Of a stretch of DNA of 64,000 nucleotides, positions 7,738 through 18,130 are shown piece after piece (position 1 is the stretch's first letter; the number at the start of each line of letters is the position of its first letter). The position numbers were made by a program, and so were the translations under genes. This DNA is from Vibrio gazogenes (GTDB lineage Bacteria; Pseudomonadota; Gammaproteobacteria; Enterobacterales; Vibrionaceae), in NCBI RefSeq assembly GCF_023920225.1, contig NZ_CP092587.1, positions 1,302,001-1,366,000 on the forward strand. The letters are read 5' to 3'. Under the pieces are notes generated by a model. It ran no database searches and was not told where the DNA came from. It worked only from the letters and a program-made list of their open reading frames with translations.

Positions 7738-10515
7738 ATGTTCAAAGAGAACAAAAGTAAAGTCGAAACCATTATCAAAACCAGAGCTGAGGTCACGACT
7801 TCAGCTCGCTTAAATGGCATTCAACGGCTGAAAGAGAGTGTTTTGATTTTGGCTGTCCTCCTCTCCGTTTTTTTCTCCGTGGCTTTATTGACATTTAGCC
7901 CTGCTGACCCGTCTTGGTCTCAGACCGCTTGGGGTGGAGAGCTACATAATGCCGGTGGATATATCGGTGCCTGGATCGCCGATACACTCTTCTTTACTTT
8001 TGGGTCGCTGGCATATCCACTTCCTTTGGTGATTACGCTCCTTGCATGGGGAGGACTTCGCGCTCGTGATGAGGATGAATCCTGCGATTTTATGCTCTGG
8101 GGGACCCGTTTACTCGGTTTCGTGGTGGTTCTGCTGACAAGTTGTGGCTTGGCTGACATCAATTTTGATGACTTGTGGTATTTCTCTTCTGGCGGTGTTG
8201 TTGGTGATGTTTTAAGTAGTCTGGCACTACCAACATTCAATATCTTGGGCAGTACGTTGATTTTCCTGTTTCTTTGGGGGGCTGGTTTTACATTACTGAC
8301 TGGCATCTCATGGTTGACGATTGTGGAGTGGCTTGGGGATCAGGCCATTGCATTCGCACAAAAAGGTGTGTCACTGTTTCGGAGAGGGGAGAAGGAGACC
8401 ATTCTGTCCCCTGGGATTGAATCATCGGCTGCTTTGCTTGAACGTGATATTCAAAATCGTCTGTCACCGACTGAAGCTGTGGTTGAATCGGATTATACAG
8501 ATACAGCATCAGAACCGACGAGTGATTCCCCTGGCGACTACTCTTTTACGGACCGTTCTCTTACTGATAATGTTCGCCGCTTTAATATCCACATCCCTCA
8601 GAGTGAGCAGGATGTGGAGGATGATGGAACACAAGGGCAACAAGTTGCAACGGATGTCAATGATGAATGGTCTGAACGAAATAAACGGTTTTCTGCAACA
8701 ATAGAAGAATTGGATAAAGCCGCACAGCAACATGATGACTTTGCTCAAGGCGATTGGGACGATGAGTCAATTGAGGATACGTCCGCTACGACAGAGGTGG
8801 TCAACCACTCATTTGGATCCGTTGATGTTGATATTCGTGAAAATGAACCAACAATTTCCAGCTTAGATACACTCGATGATGAACCGGATCGTCCTGAGGT
8901 ACAAGATGAGTCAGATGAAGATGTTGTTGCTTTCCAAAACTTAGTGTCTGAAGCGAAGAAGACCGAATCGGCAAAACAAAATCCGTTTTTAGTGCAGCCG
9001 ACTATCGATCTACCTACACCGACAGAGCCATTACCCACTTTAGAGTTGCTGTATCATCCGGAGAAAAGAGAAAACTTTATTGATCAGGATATGCTGACGG
9101 AAGTGGCAAGGTTGGTTGAGTCTAAGCTATTGGATTATAAGATTCAGGCAAGTGTTGTGGGGATTTATCCCGGTCCGGTCATTACTCGGTTCGAACTTGA
9201 TTTAGCGCCGGGAGTGAAAGTGAGCCGAATTTCGGGATTATCAACAGACTTAGCTCGTTCCCTGTCAACACCGGCAGTTCGAGTCGTCGAGGTCATTCCG
9301 GGGAAACCTTATGTTGGTTTGGAATTGCCAAACTTGAGCCGTCAGACGGTCTACTTGTCTGATGTCGTCAGCAGTGACAAATTCAAGCGGTCAAAATCTC
9401 CGACGACAATTGTACTCGGTCAAGATATTGCCGGTGATGCTGTGATTGCCGATTTAGCCAAAATGCCTCATGTCTTAGTTGCAGGAACGACCGGTTCAGG
9501 GAAATCCGTCGGGGTGAATGTGATGATCCTCAGTATGCTATATAAGGCGACACCGGAAGAAGTCCGATTTATCATGATTGACCCGAAAATGTTGGAGCTT
9601 TCAATCTATGAAGGCATTCCTCATCTTCTGTCAGAGGTTGTGACGGATATGAAGGATGCAGCCAATGCATTGCGTTGGTGTGTGGCGGAGATGGAGCGTC
9701 GCTACAAGCTGATGTCGGTTGTTGGTGTTCGGAACATTAAAGGCTTCAATGAGAAGTTGGATATGGCTGCCAAAGCTGGGCATCCGATTCATGATCCACT
9801 CTGGAAGGATGGTGATAGCATGGATGCAGAACCACCACTTCTGGAGAGACTACCTTTTATTGTGGTCGTAGTCGATGAATTTGCCGACTTGATGATGGTG
9901 GTTGGTAAGAAGGTTGAAGAACTGATCGCCCGTTTGGCTCAGAAAGCGAGGGCTGCGGGAATTCATTTGATTTTGGCAACCCAACGTCCTTCGGTTGATG
10001 TCATTACGGGATTGATTAAAGCAAACATTCCGACTCGAGTCGCATTTACTGTTTCAACCAAGACCGATTCTCGTACCATTCTTGATCAAGGAGGGGCGGA
10101 ATCTCTGTTGGGAATGGGAGACATGCTTTATTTGCCACCTGGATCCAGTCACACCATCCGCGTTCATGGGGCATTTGCTTCTGATGATGATGTTCATGCC
10201 GTCGTCAATAACTGGAAGGCCAGAGGAAAACCCGACTACATTGCAGAAATTGTCAGTGGGGATCAAGGACCGGAAGCATTGTTACCGGGAGAGCAACTCG
10301 AAAGTGATGAAGATATCGATCCACTATTTGATCAAGTTGTTGAACACGTTGTTGAAACGCGAAGAGGCTCGGTTTCTGGGGTGCAGCGACGCTTCAAGAT
10401 TGGATACAATCGTGCAGCTAGAATTGTCGAGCAGTTAGAGGCTCAGGGGATTGTCAGTGCTCCGGGACACAATGGTAATCGGGAAGTGCTAGCCCCGCCG
10501 CCGATCAGAGATTAA
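7738..10515 (+). CDS. ftsK: DNA translocase FtsK
   Basis: FtsK anchors in the division septum and pumps chromosome DNA toward dif, where it activates XerCD. From the ATG at 7738 the product has 925 residues. The N-terminal domain has four or so membrane helices (about residues 30-200), then an acidic linker (about 210-430) that is shorter than in E. coli. The motor domain follows, with Walker A GTTGSGKS near residue 584 and Walker B ([12 protein letters not shown]) near 710, and then a C-terminal winged-helix gamma domain (about 865-925, [20 protein letters not shown]) that reads KOPS. A TTG at 7732 is possible, but the ATG fits better. Confidence 0.96.
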   Translation: MFKENKSKVETIIKTRAEVTTSARLNGIQRLKESVLILAVLLSVFFSVALLTFSPADPSWSQTAWGGELHNAGGYIGAWIADTLFFTFGSLAYPLPLVITLLAWGGLRARDEDESCDFMLWGTRLLGFVVVLLTSCGLADINFDDLWYFSSGGVVGDVLSSLALPTFNILGSTLIFLFLWGAGFTLLTGISWLTIVEWLGDQAIAFAQKGVSLFRRGEKETILSPGIESSAALLERDIQNRLSPTEAVVESDYTDTASEPTSDSPGDYSFTDRSLTDNVRRFNIHIPQSEQDVEDDGTQGQQVATDVNDEWSERNKRFSATIEELDKAAQQHDDFAQGDWDDESIEDTSATTEVVNHSFGSVDVDIRENEPTISSLDTLDDEPDRPEVQDESDEDVVAFQNLVSEAKKTESAKQNPFLVQPTIDLPTPTEPLPTLELLYHPEKRENFIDQDMLTEVARLVESKLLDYKIQASVVGIYPGPVITRFELDLAPGVKVSRISGLSTDLARSLSTPAVRVVEVIPGKPYVGLELPNLSRQTVYLSDVVSSDKFKRSKSPTTIVLGQDIAGDAVIADLAKMPHVLVAGTTGSGKSVGVNVMILSMLYKATPEEVRFIMIDPKMLELSIYEGIPHLLSEVVTDMKDAANALRWCVAEMERRYKLMSVVGVRNIKGFNEKLDMAAKAGHPIHDPLWKDGDSMDAEPPLLERLPFIVVVVDEFADLMMVVGKKVEELIARLAQKARAAGIHLILATQRPSVDVITGLIKANIPTRVAFTVSTKTDSRTILDQGGAESLLGMGDMLYLPPGSSHTIRVHGAFASDDDVHAVVNNWKARGKPDYIAEIVSGDQGPEALLPGEQLESDEDIDPLFDQVVEHVVETRRGSVSGVQRRFKIGYNRAARIVEQLEAQGIVSAPGHNGNREVLAPPPIRD

Positions 10516-10533
10516 TTGTGTCACGTTGATAAA

Positions 10534-10572
10534 AAAGAAGAGGGAGACCATATGGTCTCCCTCTTCTTTTTC
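10534..10572. terminator. bidirectional terminator between ftsK and dsbB
   Basis: AAGAAGAGGGAGACCATATGGTCTCCCTCTTCTT is a perfect palindrome with a 17-base arm, an A run before it and a T run after it. It stands between the convergent stops of ftsK and dsbB and can end both transcripts. Confidence 0.92.
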
Positions 10573-10589
10573 AAAGATCATCGTCGTTT

Positions 10590-11120
10590 TTAAAATAAAC
10601 TGCGTTTTTTGGGTTTAAAAAATTGAGCAATCAAGAAAATAAAAGCAACAAAAAGATTGATTGCAAAAATGATTTCCAACCACTGTGGCATCGATAAAGT
10701 TAAAAATTGCCATACAATTTTGCTACAGTCGCCATATGCTTCAAACATCCACGGCATCCATTGATTTAGTGGTGCCCACTGTGGGAATTGAACAAAAGCA
10801 TCACAAGTTGCAAATGGTGAAGGATGGAACTGATACTCAACATGCTGGTGTGCAAGTAATAGTCCTGAATAGGCGGTGTATCCCCAAGAGAAAAGGCCTA
10901 ACCACCGGAATATTGCCAGTTGGGGTGCAATGAGTCCCAGAATTGCTGCGCCACCTATTCCCATCACTGCGACTCTTTCATAAATACACATGACGCAGGG
11001 TGCAAGCATCAAAACATGTTGGAAAAAGAGTGCGCACATTTCGAAAAATAGGATAGATAACATCAGTAAAACCCAGAATGTTCTGGACTGAGAAAACTGG
11101 TTGAGTTTGGCAAAGATCAC
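10590..11120 (-). CDS. dsbB: disulfide bond formation protein B
   Basis: DsbB is the four-helix inner-membrane protein that reoxidises periplasmic DsbA and passes electrons to quinones. The 176-residue product has the two needed cysteine pairs: Cys42 and Cys45 in the first periplasmic loop (PCVMCIYER) and Cys106 and Cys132 in the second loop. The arginine after the first pair, important for quinone binding, is present (YER). Four hydrophobic stretches lie at about 14-33, 49-66, 70-90 and 143-165. It follows nhaB by 75 bases on the same strand, so cotranscription is likely. Confidence 0.95.
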   Translation of the reverse strand: MIFAKLNQFSQSRTFWVLLMLSILFFEMCALFFQHVLMLAPCVMCIYERVAVMGIGGAAILGLIAPQLAIFRWLGLFSWGYTAYSGLLLAHQHVEYQFHPSPFATCDAFVQFPQWAPLNQWMPWMFEAYGDCSKIVWQFLTLSMPQWLEIIFAINLFVAFIFLIAQFFKPKKRSLF

Positions 11121-11195
11121 TATGGGATATCCTTATAAAGTAAAAGCTCTGTTCTACAGAGCTTTTTAACGCGAAACGACTGTAGACTCAATCGA

Positions 11196-12779
11196 TTATT
11201 CATGACCCAGTGATGCTGATGCATGTTTTAATACGTCTGGGATGTGGTGTGATAACCAACCCAGATCATAATAATTCGCTGTTGCTGGCTCAAGGAAAAA
11301 GATGACCCCGACCAAACCAACAAGTGTTAAAACAATCGTATATGGCAGGGCCATCATCACCATTCGTCCGTAAGAGAGTCGGATGAGTGGCGCTAGTGCA
11401 GAGGTCAGAAGGAACAAAAACGCAGCTTGTCCATTCGGGGTTGCAACTGAGGGCAAATTTGTCCCGGTATTGATCGCAACAGCTAATAGGTCAAATTGAT
11501 CGCGTGAGATAATGCCTTCCATGAGTGCGGTTTTCACCTCGTGAATATAGACGGTACCAACGAATACATTGTCAGAAACCATAGAAAGCAATCCATTCGC
11601 GACGTAGAACATTGCGAGTTGAAGGTCTGCATTTTTCAGGTGTAATACGGCATCGATTACCGGTTTAAATAAGTGCTGATCGACAATCACCGCAACGATC
11701 GAGAAGAAGACCGCGAGTAAAGCGGTAAAGGGCAATGCTTCTTCAAATGCTTTTCCAAGTGCGTGCTCTTCGGTAATGCCACAGAATGTGGTTGCAAAAA
11801 TGATCACGGAAAGACCGATCAGCCCAACCGATGCAAGATGAAGAGCCAGTCCGACAATCAACCAAATTGCAATTAATCCCTGAATCCATAGTTTTGCGAC
11901 ATCAAGATTAGTTCGGTTTTGTGTTTGTGTCCGATCATAATCACGTAGAATTTGCCGAACGGGATCGGGGAGTCGAGCGCCATAGCCGAAAATCTTCAGC
12001 TTCTCAACTGCGATACAGGTGAGAATCCCACTGATAAAAACAGGTACGGTGATCGGCGACATACGAATTAAAAATTCACCGAAACTCCATCCCGCCTGAT
12101 CGGCAATAATCAGATTTTGTGGTTCACCAACCATCGTCATCACACCGCCAAGTGCAGTTCCTATCCCAGCATGGAGGAGTAGTGAACGTAGAAAAGCTCG
12201 GTAATTTTCCAGATCTTCTCTGGTCAGGTCTGATAAATGCTCATCTTGTGTATGGTCACCTTGTCCAGAGGCAACTTTGTGGTAGATGGCATAAAATCCA
12301 ACAGCAACACTAATGATGACAGCAATTACCGTAAGGGCATCGAGGAATGCGGAAAGAAACGCAGCAGCGATACAAAATGCTAAAGATAAGATAACTTTAG
12401 AACGTATTTCTAAAAGAATTTTGGTGAAGATAAAGAGAAGCAGTTGCTTCATGAAGTAGATGCCTGCCACCATAAACATCAAAAGTAAGAGGACTTCAAT
12501 ATTCGCAACTAACTCATGTTTAACTTGCTCCGGGCTTGTCATTCCTATGACTATTGCTTCTATTGCAAGTAACCCACCGGGTTGAAGCGGATAGCATTTC
12601 AAGGCCATTGCTAGCGTAAATATAAACTCAACAACCAGTAACCAACCTGCGGCAAAGGGGCTGATTGTGAAAAAGACAATTGGATTCACAATGAGAAAAG
12701 TAATAATTGCCACTTTGTACCAATCTGGTGATTTACCCAGAAAATTTTTAATGAACGCGTTTCCTAACGAAATCGGCAT
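11196..12779 (-). CDS. nhaB: Na+/H+ antiporter NhaB
   Basis: NhaB exchanges internal Na+ for external protons and matters for pH and salt balance in vibrios. From the ATG at 12779 the product has 527 residues, the family length, and begins [20 protein letters not shown] as NhaB proteins do. The open frame extends 27 codons further upstream, but those residues do not belong. About 12 hydrophobic segments are visible. Family strings include [28 protein letters not shown] and [21 protein letters not shown]. It is divergent from fadR and upstream of dsbB. Confidence 0.95.
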   Translation of the reverse strand: MPISLGNAFIKNFLGKSPDWYKVAIITFLIVNPIVFFTISPFAAGWLLVVEFIFTLAMALKCYPLQPGGLLAIEAIVIGMTSPEQVKHELVANIEVLLLLMFMVAGIYFMKQLLLFIFTKILLEIRSKVILSLAFCIAAAFLSAFLDALTVIAVIISVAVGFYAIYHKVASGQGDHTQDEHLSDLTREDLENYRAFLRSLLLHAGIGTALGGVMTMVGEPQNLIIADQAGWSFGEFLIRMSPITVPVFISGILTCIAVEKLKIFGYGARLPDPVRQILRDYDRTQTQNRTNLDVAKLWIQGLIAIWLIVGLALHLASVGLIGLSVIIFATTFCGITEEHALGKAFEEALPFTALLAVFFSIVAVIVDQHLFKPVIDAVLHLKNADLQLAMFYVANGLLSMVSDNVFVGTVYIHEVKTALMEGIISRDQFDLLAVAINTGTNLPSVATPNGQAAFLFLLTSALAPLIRLSYGRMVMMALPYTIVLTLVGLVGVIFFLEPATANYYDLGWLSHHIPDVLKHASASLGHE

Positions 12780-13408
12780 GATGATGACTCTTATAGTTGT
12801 TATGAATAGACACTGATATCCATCACTTCTTTTTCGTAATAATTTACGAAAGATATCCATTCAAAATTACATACATCCCCAGCAAAGATTCATGAGTGAT
12901 GCCTAATGAATATTGCTCCCTGATTGATCTATCGACATGGGTGTTTTGCCGGAAACTCTACAGTAGGTTAATTATTTCATGAAATACAATAAGTTCTTAG
13001 TGAGAGTTTCCTTGAAGTTTTCACATAAAAGTAGTCTATAGTATGGACATAATGCATATAAAATCACTGTGACTTCACAACTTTGGAAATAATGTCGAAG
13101 ATAACATTCTTATCAACCGCCCTATCAACAGAGATATTGTGAAATAATATGACATATCTGTAAGTTTACTATGGAAGATTTTATGTTTTTCACCTGTCCA
13201 TCGTACTAAATTTCCTTTATATTTTATTCAAGTTTCAGAATGGTAATCTTAAGCTAAATCAAAAAGCACATAAGATACTTGTTGTGCATTGATGTAATTA
13301 TTTGGCTTGTGTGGCAAGTTGAATATTGAACGTTTTCGCAGTGTATAAACAGGTGATATGATGAACGCCACCTGACTTTGTAAATAAACAAAACTGGAAA
13401 AGTATTGA
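12780..13408. other. intergenic region between nhaB and fadR
   Basis: This 629-base, AT-rich divergent control region contains no gene that I can support. Close to fadR there is an inverted repeat CAGGTG-N13-CACCTG (13350-13374), which could be an operator. No clear match to the FadR consensus (AACTGGTCCGACCAGTT-like) was seen. The promoters of both genes must lie here. Confidence 0.45.
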
Positions 13409-14254
13409 ATGGTCATTAAGGCGAAAAGCCCAGCAGGCTTTGCAGAAAAGTATATTATTGAAAGTATCTGGAATGGGCGGTTTGCGCCGGGGTCGATTCT
13501 CCCGGCAGAAAGAGAATTGTCCGAACTGATTGGGGTGACCAGAACGACATTAAGAGAAGTGCTGCAACGGTTAGCTCGTGATGGCTGGTTGACAATACAG
13601 CATGGTAAGCCGACGAAAGTGAATCAGTTTATGGAAACCTCTGGTTTGCATATTTTGGATACTTTGATGACGCTGGATGCTGAAAATGCAACCAGTATTG
13701 TTGAAGACTTACTGGCGGCAAGAACCAATATCAGTCCGATTTTCATGCGTTACGCATTTCGACTGAATCAGACCCAGTCTGAAAAAACGATTAAGCGAGT
13801 GATTGGATCGTGTGAAGCGTTACTGGATGCTGATTCATGGGAGCAATTCATGGCTGATTCCCCATACTCCGAAAAAATTTCACAGCACGTGAAAGATGAT
13901 GGCGAGGGTGATAAAGAAGCTCGTGAACAGAAGCTATTGGCGAAAACGTTCAATTTTTATGATTACATGTTGTTCCAGCGTTTGGCTTTCCATTCTGGCA
14001 ATCAAATCTACGGTCTGATCTTTAACGGTTTGAAAAAATTGTATGATCGTGTCGGTAGTTACTACTTCTCAAATCCTAAAGCACGTGTGCTCGCGTTAGA
14101 GTTTTATAAAGACTTGCTATCGATCTGCTCGAACGGGGCGGATAAATTAGAGCATCTTTCTGCTTGCATTCGCCAGTACGGGATTGAAAGTCGACAAATT
14201 TGGAATGACATGAAGCGTTCATTGCCAACAAGTTTTACTGAAGATGATGGTTAA
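13409..14254 (+). CDS. fadR: fatty acid metabolism regulator FadR, Vibrio long form
   Basis: FadR is a GntR-family regulator that represses beta-oxidation genes and activates unsaturated fatty acid synthesis; long-chain acyl-CoA releases it from DNA. The product has 281 residues against about 239 in E. coli. The winged HTH is at residues 5-75 ([37 protein letters not shown]). The extra 40 or so residues lie at about 138-178 (rich in Lys, Asp, Glu). Such an insert is known in V. cholerae FadR, where it makes a second acyl-CoA site and strengthens the response. The C-terminal domain is intact. Confidence 0.96.
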   Translation: MVIKAKSPAGFAEKYIIESIWNGRFAPGSILPAERELSELIGVTRTTLREVLQRLARDGWLTIQHGKPTKVNQFMETSGLHILDTLMTLDAENATSIVEDLLAARTNISPIFMRYAFRLNQTQSEKTIKRVIGSCEALLDADSWEQFMADSPYSEKISQHVKDDGEGDKEAREQKLLAKTFNFYDYMLFQRLAFHSGNQIYGLIFNGLKKLYDRVGSYYFSNPKARVLALEFYKDLLSICSNGADKLEHLSACIRQYGIESRQIWNDMKRSLPTSFTEDDG

Positions 14255-14290
14255 TTAGTTTGTTTGCCATGATTGGTGAATCCTTGTAAA

Positions 14291-14323
14291 CAACGAAAAG
14301 GGTCGGTAGGCCCTTTTTGTTGT
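14291..14323 (+). terminator. terminator after fadR
   Basis: AAAGGG and CCCTTT (within CAACGAAAAGGGTC...GGCCCTTTTTGTTG) pair around GTCGGTAG, with an A run and T run on both sides. It lies between the convergent fadR and DUF1887 genes and may serve both. Confidence 0.8.
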
Positions 14324-14343
14324 TTATGAATCGTGTTTATTCT

Positions 14344-15507
14344 TCAGGAAAGGTTTTCTCGGCCGCCTGCTTGGGTGAACCAATGTGATAAATGTGTTTC
14401 TAGCGCTTTTAACTCTTCGGGACCGATTAATGCCAGTCCTAGATCCTGTGCTCGGGTAATGTCGTTTTGCCGGAGAGGACGGAAGCTGACGAGCATTGCT
14501 CTTGCCTGAAGTCCACCCAGTAAGTCTCTCAGTGATTCAAGCTTATACAAGGTATCATCACCGTCGTCTCTCATACCCTTGGTTTTACATTCTATGATAT
14601 GTAGTTTGTTATTTACCACTGTAGCGACATCCAGCTCATTTCGTACTTCACGCTCACCCAACTGACGATACACTTGAACGTTTAAAGAGCGATCCTGAAT
14701 TGTCGGCATGCCACACTGAATTTTTCTGACGATGCTGTGTACCAGCGTTTCTAGCCATTCTCCGTTGGCAAATCGGCGGGCATCTTCATTGGCAAACGTT
14801 AATATACCGTGTTCATAAGTCGCAATATTGGCATTGACAAGATCTTGTATCAATACACTCAGTTCTTTGTAGCCTTGCTGTTTTTCTGACAAAGCGACAT
14901 CAAGGCATTGTTCTTTTCTGCATGTTGTTGCCAGATAATTCAGCGTTGCCAGACCCGGACCGAGTTCGAGCGCATGACTTGCCCATGATGCACCGATATT
15001 ACAGAGTTTTTTATCCAGCTCTGGTGGCGTATCCCGCTCAACGAACTCACCTCGGGCACCAAAGATTGTTAAATAGTCGGAGATGGTAATCCGATCCTGA
15101 ACCTGCGCATCTTGGCAGTCATCCGGATATAGCCAGCACAGACAGTCAGAATTAGGTTCAACCACAAAAATGGGCCACTGGAATGTTCTGAAAACTTCAT
15201 AAACGGAAAGGAGACGGTGGCGAAGCCCGCAACTGGCATTGAGTTGAATATCTTGAGCTCTGTTTTTCAGGTCGTGGGCCAATTGATAAATAGAGCGTTT
15301 AATTAATGCCACACTTGAACCTGATGGGATCTCGTAAAATTCACTACTAATATCATGTTGTTCTAAAACATTATGCAACCGGGAATAAATGGTTTTTTGT
15401 GAAGCATCACCGATCAGGACGGTATGTGAACCGATAATACGGTGATCAAGCAACGGAGTTATCAGACGAACTGGATCGTCGTCAAGGATGCCAACATGAA
15501 TGGTCAT
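14344..15507 (-). CDS. DUF1887 protein: CARF-like domain plus PD-(D/E)XK nuclease (Card1/Can2-like)
   Basis: The 387-residue product belongs to the family of V. cholerae VC1899 (structure known) and of Card1/Can2, which are nucleases switched on by cyclic oligoadenylate in type III CRISPR immunity. The N-terminal half (about 1-140) has the Rossmann-like CARF layout (MTIHVGILDDDPVRLITPLL, then IQLNASCGLRHRLL). The C-terminal half has a nuclease core with Glu291, Asp293, Glu306 and Lys308 (NELDVATVV, IIECKTK), so the catalytic set is complete. No CRISPR array or cas gene is in the window, and the gene sits in conserved backbone next to fadR. What signal it senses here is unknown. The ATG at 15507 has a GAGGATAA RBS. 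Confidence 0.85.
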   Translation of the reverse strand: MTIHVGILDDDPVRLITPLLDHRIIGSHTVLIGDASQKTIYSRLHNVLEQHDISSEFYEIPSGSSVALIKRSIYQLAHDLKNRAQDIQLNASCGLRHRLLSVYEVFRTFQWPIFVVEPNSDCLCWLYPDDCQDAQVQDRITISDYLTIFGARGEFVERDTPPELDKKLCNIGASWASHALELGPGLATLNYLATTCRKEQCLDVALSEKQQGYKELSVLIQDLVNANIATYEHGILTFANEDARRFANGEWLETLVHSIVRKIQCGMPTIQDRSLNVQVYRQLGEREVRNELDVATVVNNKLHIIECKTKGMRDDGDDTLYKLESLRDLLGGLQARAMLVSFRPLRQNDITRAQDLGLALIGPEELKALETHLSHWFTQAGGRENLS

Positions 15508-15900
15508 AAATTATCCTCGTGCTTTCGCTTGCAGGAGTCGGAAGGAAAAAGACAAGCGATATAAACTAGGATATAAAGGTCTCCAGAGTAAAAAACAAGG
15601 TCAGTTGGTGATAAATATCTACTTTAGCGCGAAATATGACGCTATCTTTACCTATCACCCACTTAAAATTCAAACTCGAACCGGATCTGACCAGCGATTG
15701 GCAGAAAACAGCGATGTCCCTATGAACTCAAACATCCGTAACATTCTGCTGTATTTAGCATGAGAAAAGTGCTTAAAATACATGAGGTACGAAAACACAA
15801 TGAAACTTAACTGATTGTGATCAATCCAATCTATGGTTAATTTTTCGTTGTCACTTTTTATGAGTCTGATTTTATACATGAGCAGATAGAGAGGCATTAC
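15508..15900. other. intergenic region before hinT
   Basis: These 393 bases hold the divergent promoters of the DUF1887 gene and hinT. Open frames on both strands here (15500-15763 plus, 15670-16038 minus) have no RBS, no family resemblance and unnatural composition, so none is called. No hairpin of note was seen. Confidence 0.4.
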
Positions 15901-16251
15901 ATGGCCGAAGAAACAATTTTTAGCAAGATTATTCGCAAAGAAATCCCAGCAGAAATTCTTTATCAGGATGAATTGGTCACGGCATTCCGGGATATTAATC
16001 CGCGAGTACCAAGTCATATTCTGATTGTACCCAATCAACTGATTCCGACAGTGAATGATGTTGAAGATGCAGATGAAGCCGCTTTAGGTCGTCTTTTCAC
16101 TGTGGCGAAGAAGTTGGCTGAGCAAGAAGGCATTGCTCAAGATGGTTATCGACTGATTATGAACTGCAATGCGCATGGCGGGCAGGAAGTTTATCATATA
16201 CATATGCATCTGCTGGGAGGACAACCGCTGGGGCCGCTCTTGATGAACTAA
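15901..16251 (+). CDS. hinT: HIT-family purine nucleoside phosphoramidase HinT
   Basis: HinT splits the P-N bond of adenosine 5'-phosphoramidates such as AMP-lysine; in E. coli it affects alanine and D-cycloserine handling. The 116-residue product starts [20 protein letters not shown] and has the histidine triad His99-x-His101-x-His103 ([11 protein letters not shown]) near the C-terminus; the full family length is kept. A GAGAGGC RBS precedes the ATG. It heads the run hinT, COG3014 gene, ycfL, lpoB, thiK, as in other gammaproteobacteria. Confidence 0.96.
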   Translation: MAEETIFSKIIRKEIPAEILYQDELVTAFRDINPRVPSHILIVPNQLIPTVNDVEDADEAALGRLFTVAKKLAEQEGIAQDGYRLIMNCNAHGGQEVYHIHMHLLGGQPLGPLLMN

Positions 16252-16316
16252 TGGGTATCTGATGAGTGAATCATCGATGATATGAATGGATAGATACAGG
16301 CGGACACAGGAACGTT

Positions 16317-17723
16317 GTGAGAATACGGATACGAGATATTGCCGTGATATGTTTGGCGCTAGGAAGCAGTGCTTGCGCCAATTTTTCGGCTGGCAACCTA
16401 TTCAGCCATTACTCCGAACAAAATCAGGAGATGTATCAGGCTGTTAAGCAAGGTGACTACCAGAAGGCGAGTCAGGAACTTCCTGATCATCTCGTCGGGG
16501 GAAAGATTTTAGATAATCTGGAAAAAGGCCGAGTCTATTGGCTGAATAAAGATGTGCCCGAGAGCCGGTCATTTCTGAATCTGAGTGATCAGGCGGTCAG
16601 ACAGCAGCAGGATGAGGCCATTGTGTCTATCAGTCGCGAGGCAGCCAATGCGGGCAGTTTGTTTGCCAATGACAATTTGACGGCATACGTTCCGGCAGAT
16701 TACGAACTCGGTTTTTTACATTTATATCTCGCACTCTCGTATGTTTATGAAAATCAGCTTGAAGATGCGTTAGTCGAACTGAGACGGGCGAATCAGGTTC
16801 AGGAAAAAGCAAGAAATAAGAGACAGGCTGAATTAATAAAAGAGCGAAACCGTCTCAAACAAGAGGGGATTGAACCCAATCTTGGTGGATTAATGGCTCG
16901 TTATCCTAGTACCGGGAGCACGCTTCAATCGATTCAGAATGGTTATCTGTTTTATTTGTCCGGATTGTTATATGAAGCCAGTGGTGACTTGAATGATGCC
17001 TATGTTGATTATCGGCGAGCACTTGCTGTCGCACCGGAAAATACCAGTGTGGTCCAGAGCACGCTCCGATGTGCGCAAAAGCTAGGTATGAATCAGGATG
17101 TGGTCGCGCTGCGAAAAAAATATGGGCGTTTACCGCGGCTGAGTAAACATCAGGGACGGGTGATTATCATTCAGGAGCAAGGGGTTGTTGACCAACAGGA
17201 AGGTTGGCAGGCGTCTTTACCGATCTATGATAGTCTTGGCAGAATGAATCTGTATTCTGTGGCCTTACCTTACTATTCAGATTATCAGCCATCAGATGCT
17301 CTTCCAATGACGCTCGATGGTACCACCGTTGCTGGCCAACAGTTGGTTGATACCAATCTGATGGCAAGGAAGCAACTGAATGAAAGAATTACGTCGATTG
17401 TTTTTCGACAGATATTACGTTTAACATTGAAGAATACGCTGCGCCAGGAAGCTTCGAAAGATGATAATGGCGGTGCTGAAGTCGCAAATCTGGTGTTCAA
17501 TATATGGAATACTTTGACAGAGCAGCCGGATACAAGAAGTTGGATTACTTTGCCTGGCAGCGTATTTAGTGCGACAAAGATTGTATCCGCGGGTGAGCAG
17601 ACATTCACCGTGGGGCAGCAGACTTATACATTCAATGTTCCTGCACAAGGAACAACATTTGTGTGGCTTTCCCGTCAAGGGGAAAATGCCGTAATTTGGC
17701 ACAAACAGTTGGGAAGGTTATGA
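16317..17723 (+). CDS. COG3014 family lipoprotein-like TPR protein
   Basis: The function is not established. The 468-residue product starts at a GTG with an AGGAA RBS. It has a signal peptide with a cysteine at residue 20 (ALGSSACANF), which is not a perfect lipobox but suggests a lipoprotein or exported protein. Helical TPR-like repeats follow (about 35-270: MYQAVKQGDYQKA, LSYVYENQLEDALVELRRA, GDLNDAYVDYRRALAVAPEN), and the C-terminal half is beta-rich and less regular. It stands before ycfL and lpoB, with an ATGA-type junction, so a role beside the LpoB-PBP1b peptidoglycan machinery is a fair inference only. Confidence 0.8.
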   Translation: MRIRIRDIAVICLALGSSACANFSAGNLFSHYSEQNQEMYQAVKQGDYQKASQELPDHLVGGKILDNLEKGRVYWLNKDVPESRSFLNLSDQAVRQQQDEAIVSISREAANAGSLFANDNLTAYVPADYELGFLHLYLALSYVYENQLEDALVELRRANQVQEKARNKRQAELIKERNRLKQEGIEPNLGGLMARYPSTGSTLQSIQNGYLFYLSGLLYEASGDLNDAYVDYRRALAVAPENTSVVQSTLRCAQKLGMNQDVVALRKKYGRLPRLSKHQGRVIIIQEQGVVDQQEGWQASLPIYDSLGRMNLYSVALPYYSDYQPSDALPMTLDGTTVAGQQLVDTNLMARKQLNERITSIVFRQILRLTLKNTLRQEASKDDNGGAEVANLVFNIWNTLTEQPDTRSWITLPGSVFSATKIVSAGEQTFTVGQQTYTFNVPAQGTTFVWLSRQGENAVIWHKQLGRL

Positions 17724-18112
17724 TGAATAAATGGCTCTTCAGTTTAGTTGTACTTGTTTTGGTGGGGTGTGCCAATACACAGACCGCCGGATTGACCGTT
17801 GAAAGTGAATATCAACGGATTTTGTATGGTGATAAAGTATTAGCATCTGAGCTTGAGGTGAAAGATATTTCGACAGCAGAAGTGAACGATCATACACGAG
17901 GTGTGGTCAGAGTAAAAAATAAGACCACCTCAGATCAGCATATTCAATACCGCTTTTATTGGTATGATCAACAGGGACTGGACGTCAATGCCCGACCTGG
18001 TCCGTGGCGACAAGCCATTATTAGAGGGATGGATGAAACTTCGTTATCTGAAGTGGCTGTGGCTCCGAATGCTGTGAATTTCAGAGTACAGATTAGAGAA
18101 TTGAATCAGTAA
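17723..18112 (+). CDS. ycfL: YcfL family lipoprotein
   Basis: This is a small outer-membrane-type lipoprotein of unknown role, found next to lpoB in many gammaproteobacteria. From the ATG at 17723 it has 129 residues; an ATG one codon earlier (17720) overlaps the previous stop as well. The GGGAAGG RBS (17711-17717) fits 17723 better. The lipobox is LVGC, with the lipidated cysteine at about residue 16, followed by a single beta-rich domain (HTRGVVRVKNKT, IQYRFYWYDQQG). It is translationally coupled to the COG3014 gene. Confidence 0.88.
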   Translation: MNKWLFSLVVLVLVGCANTQTAGLTVESEYQRILYGDKVLASELEVKDISTAEVNDHTRGVVRVKNKTTSDQHIQYRFYWYDQQGLDVNARPGPWRQAIIRGMDETSLSEVAVAPNAVNFRVQIRELNQ

Positions 18113-18130
18113 GTGACAAGGTGAGTCTTT

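Noticed and set aside
8321..8704. 127-residue open frame inside ftsK
   Set aside because: It overlaps the linker of ftsK in another frame, with no start signal; ftsK is the real gene.
14344..15507. Hidden CRISPR array near the Card1-like gene
   Set aside because: The flanks 14255-14343 and 15508-15900 were read for regular direct repeats and none were seen.
15500..15763. 87-residue open frame on the plus strand before hinT
   Set aside because: It starts inside the DUF1887 start region, has no RBS and no family features, and its composition is not protein-like.
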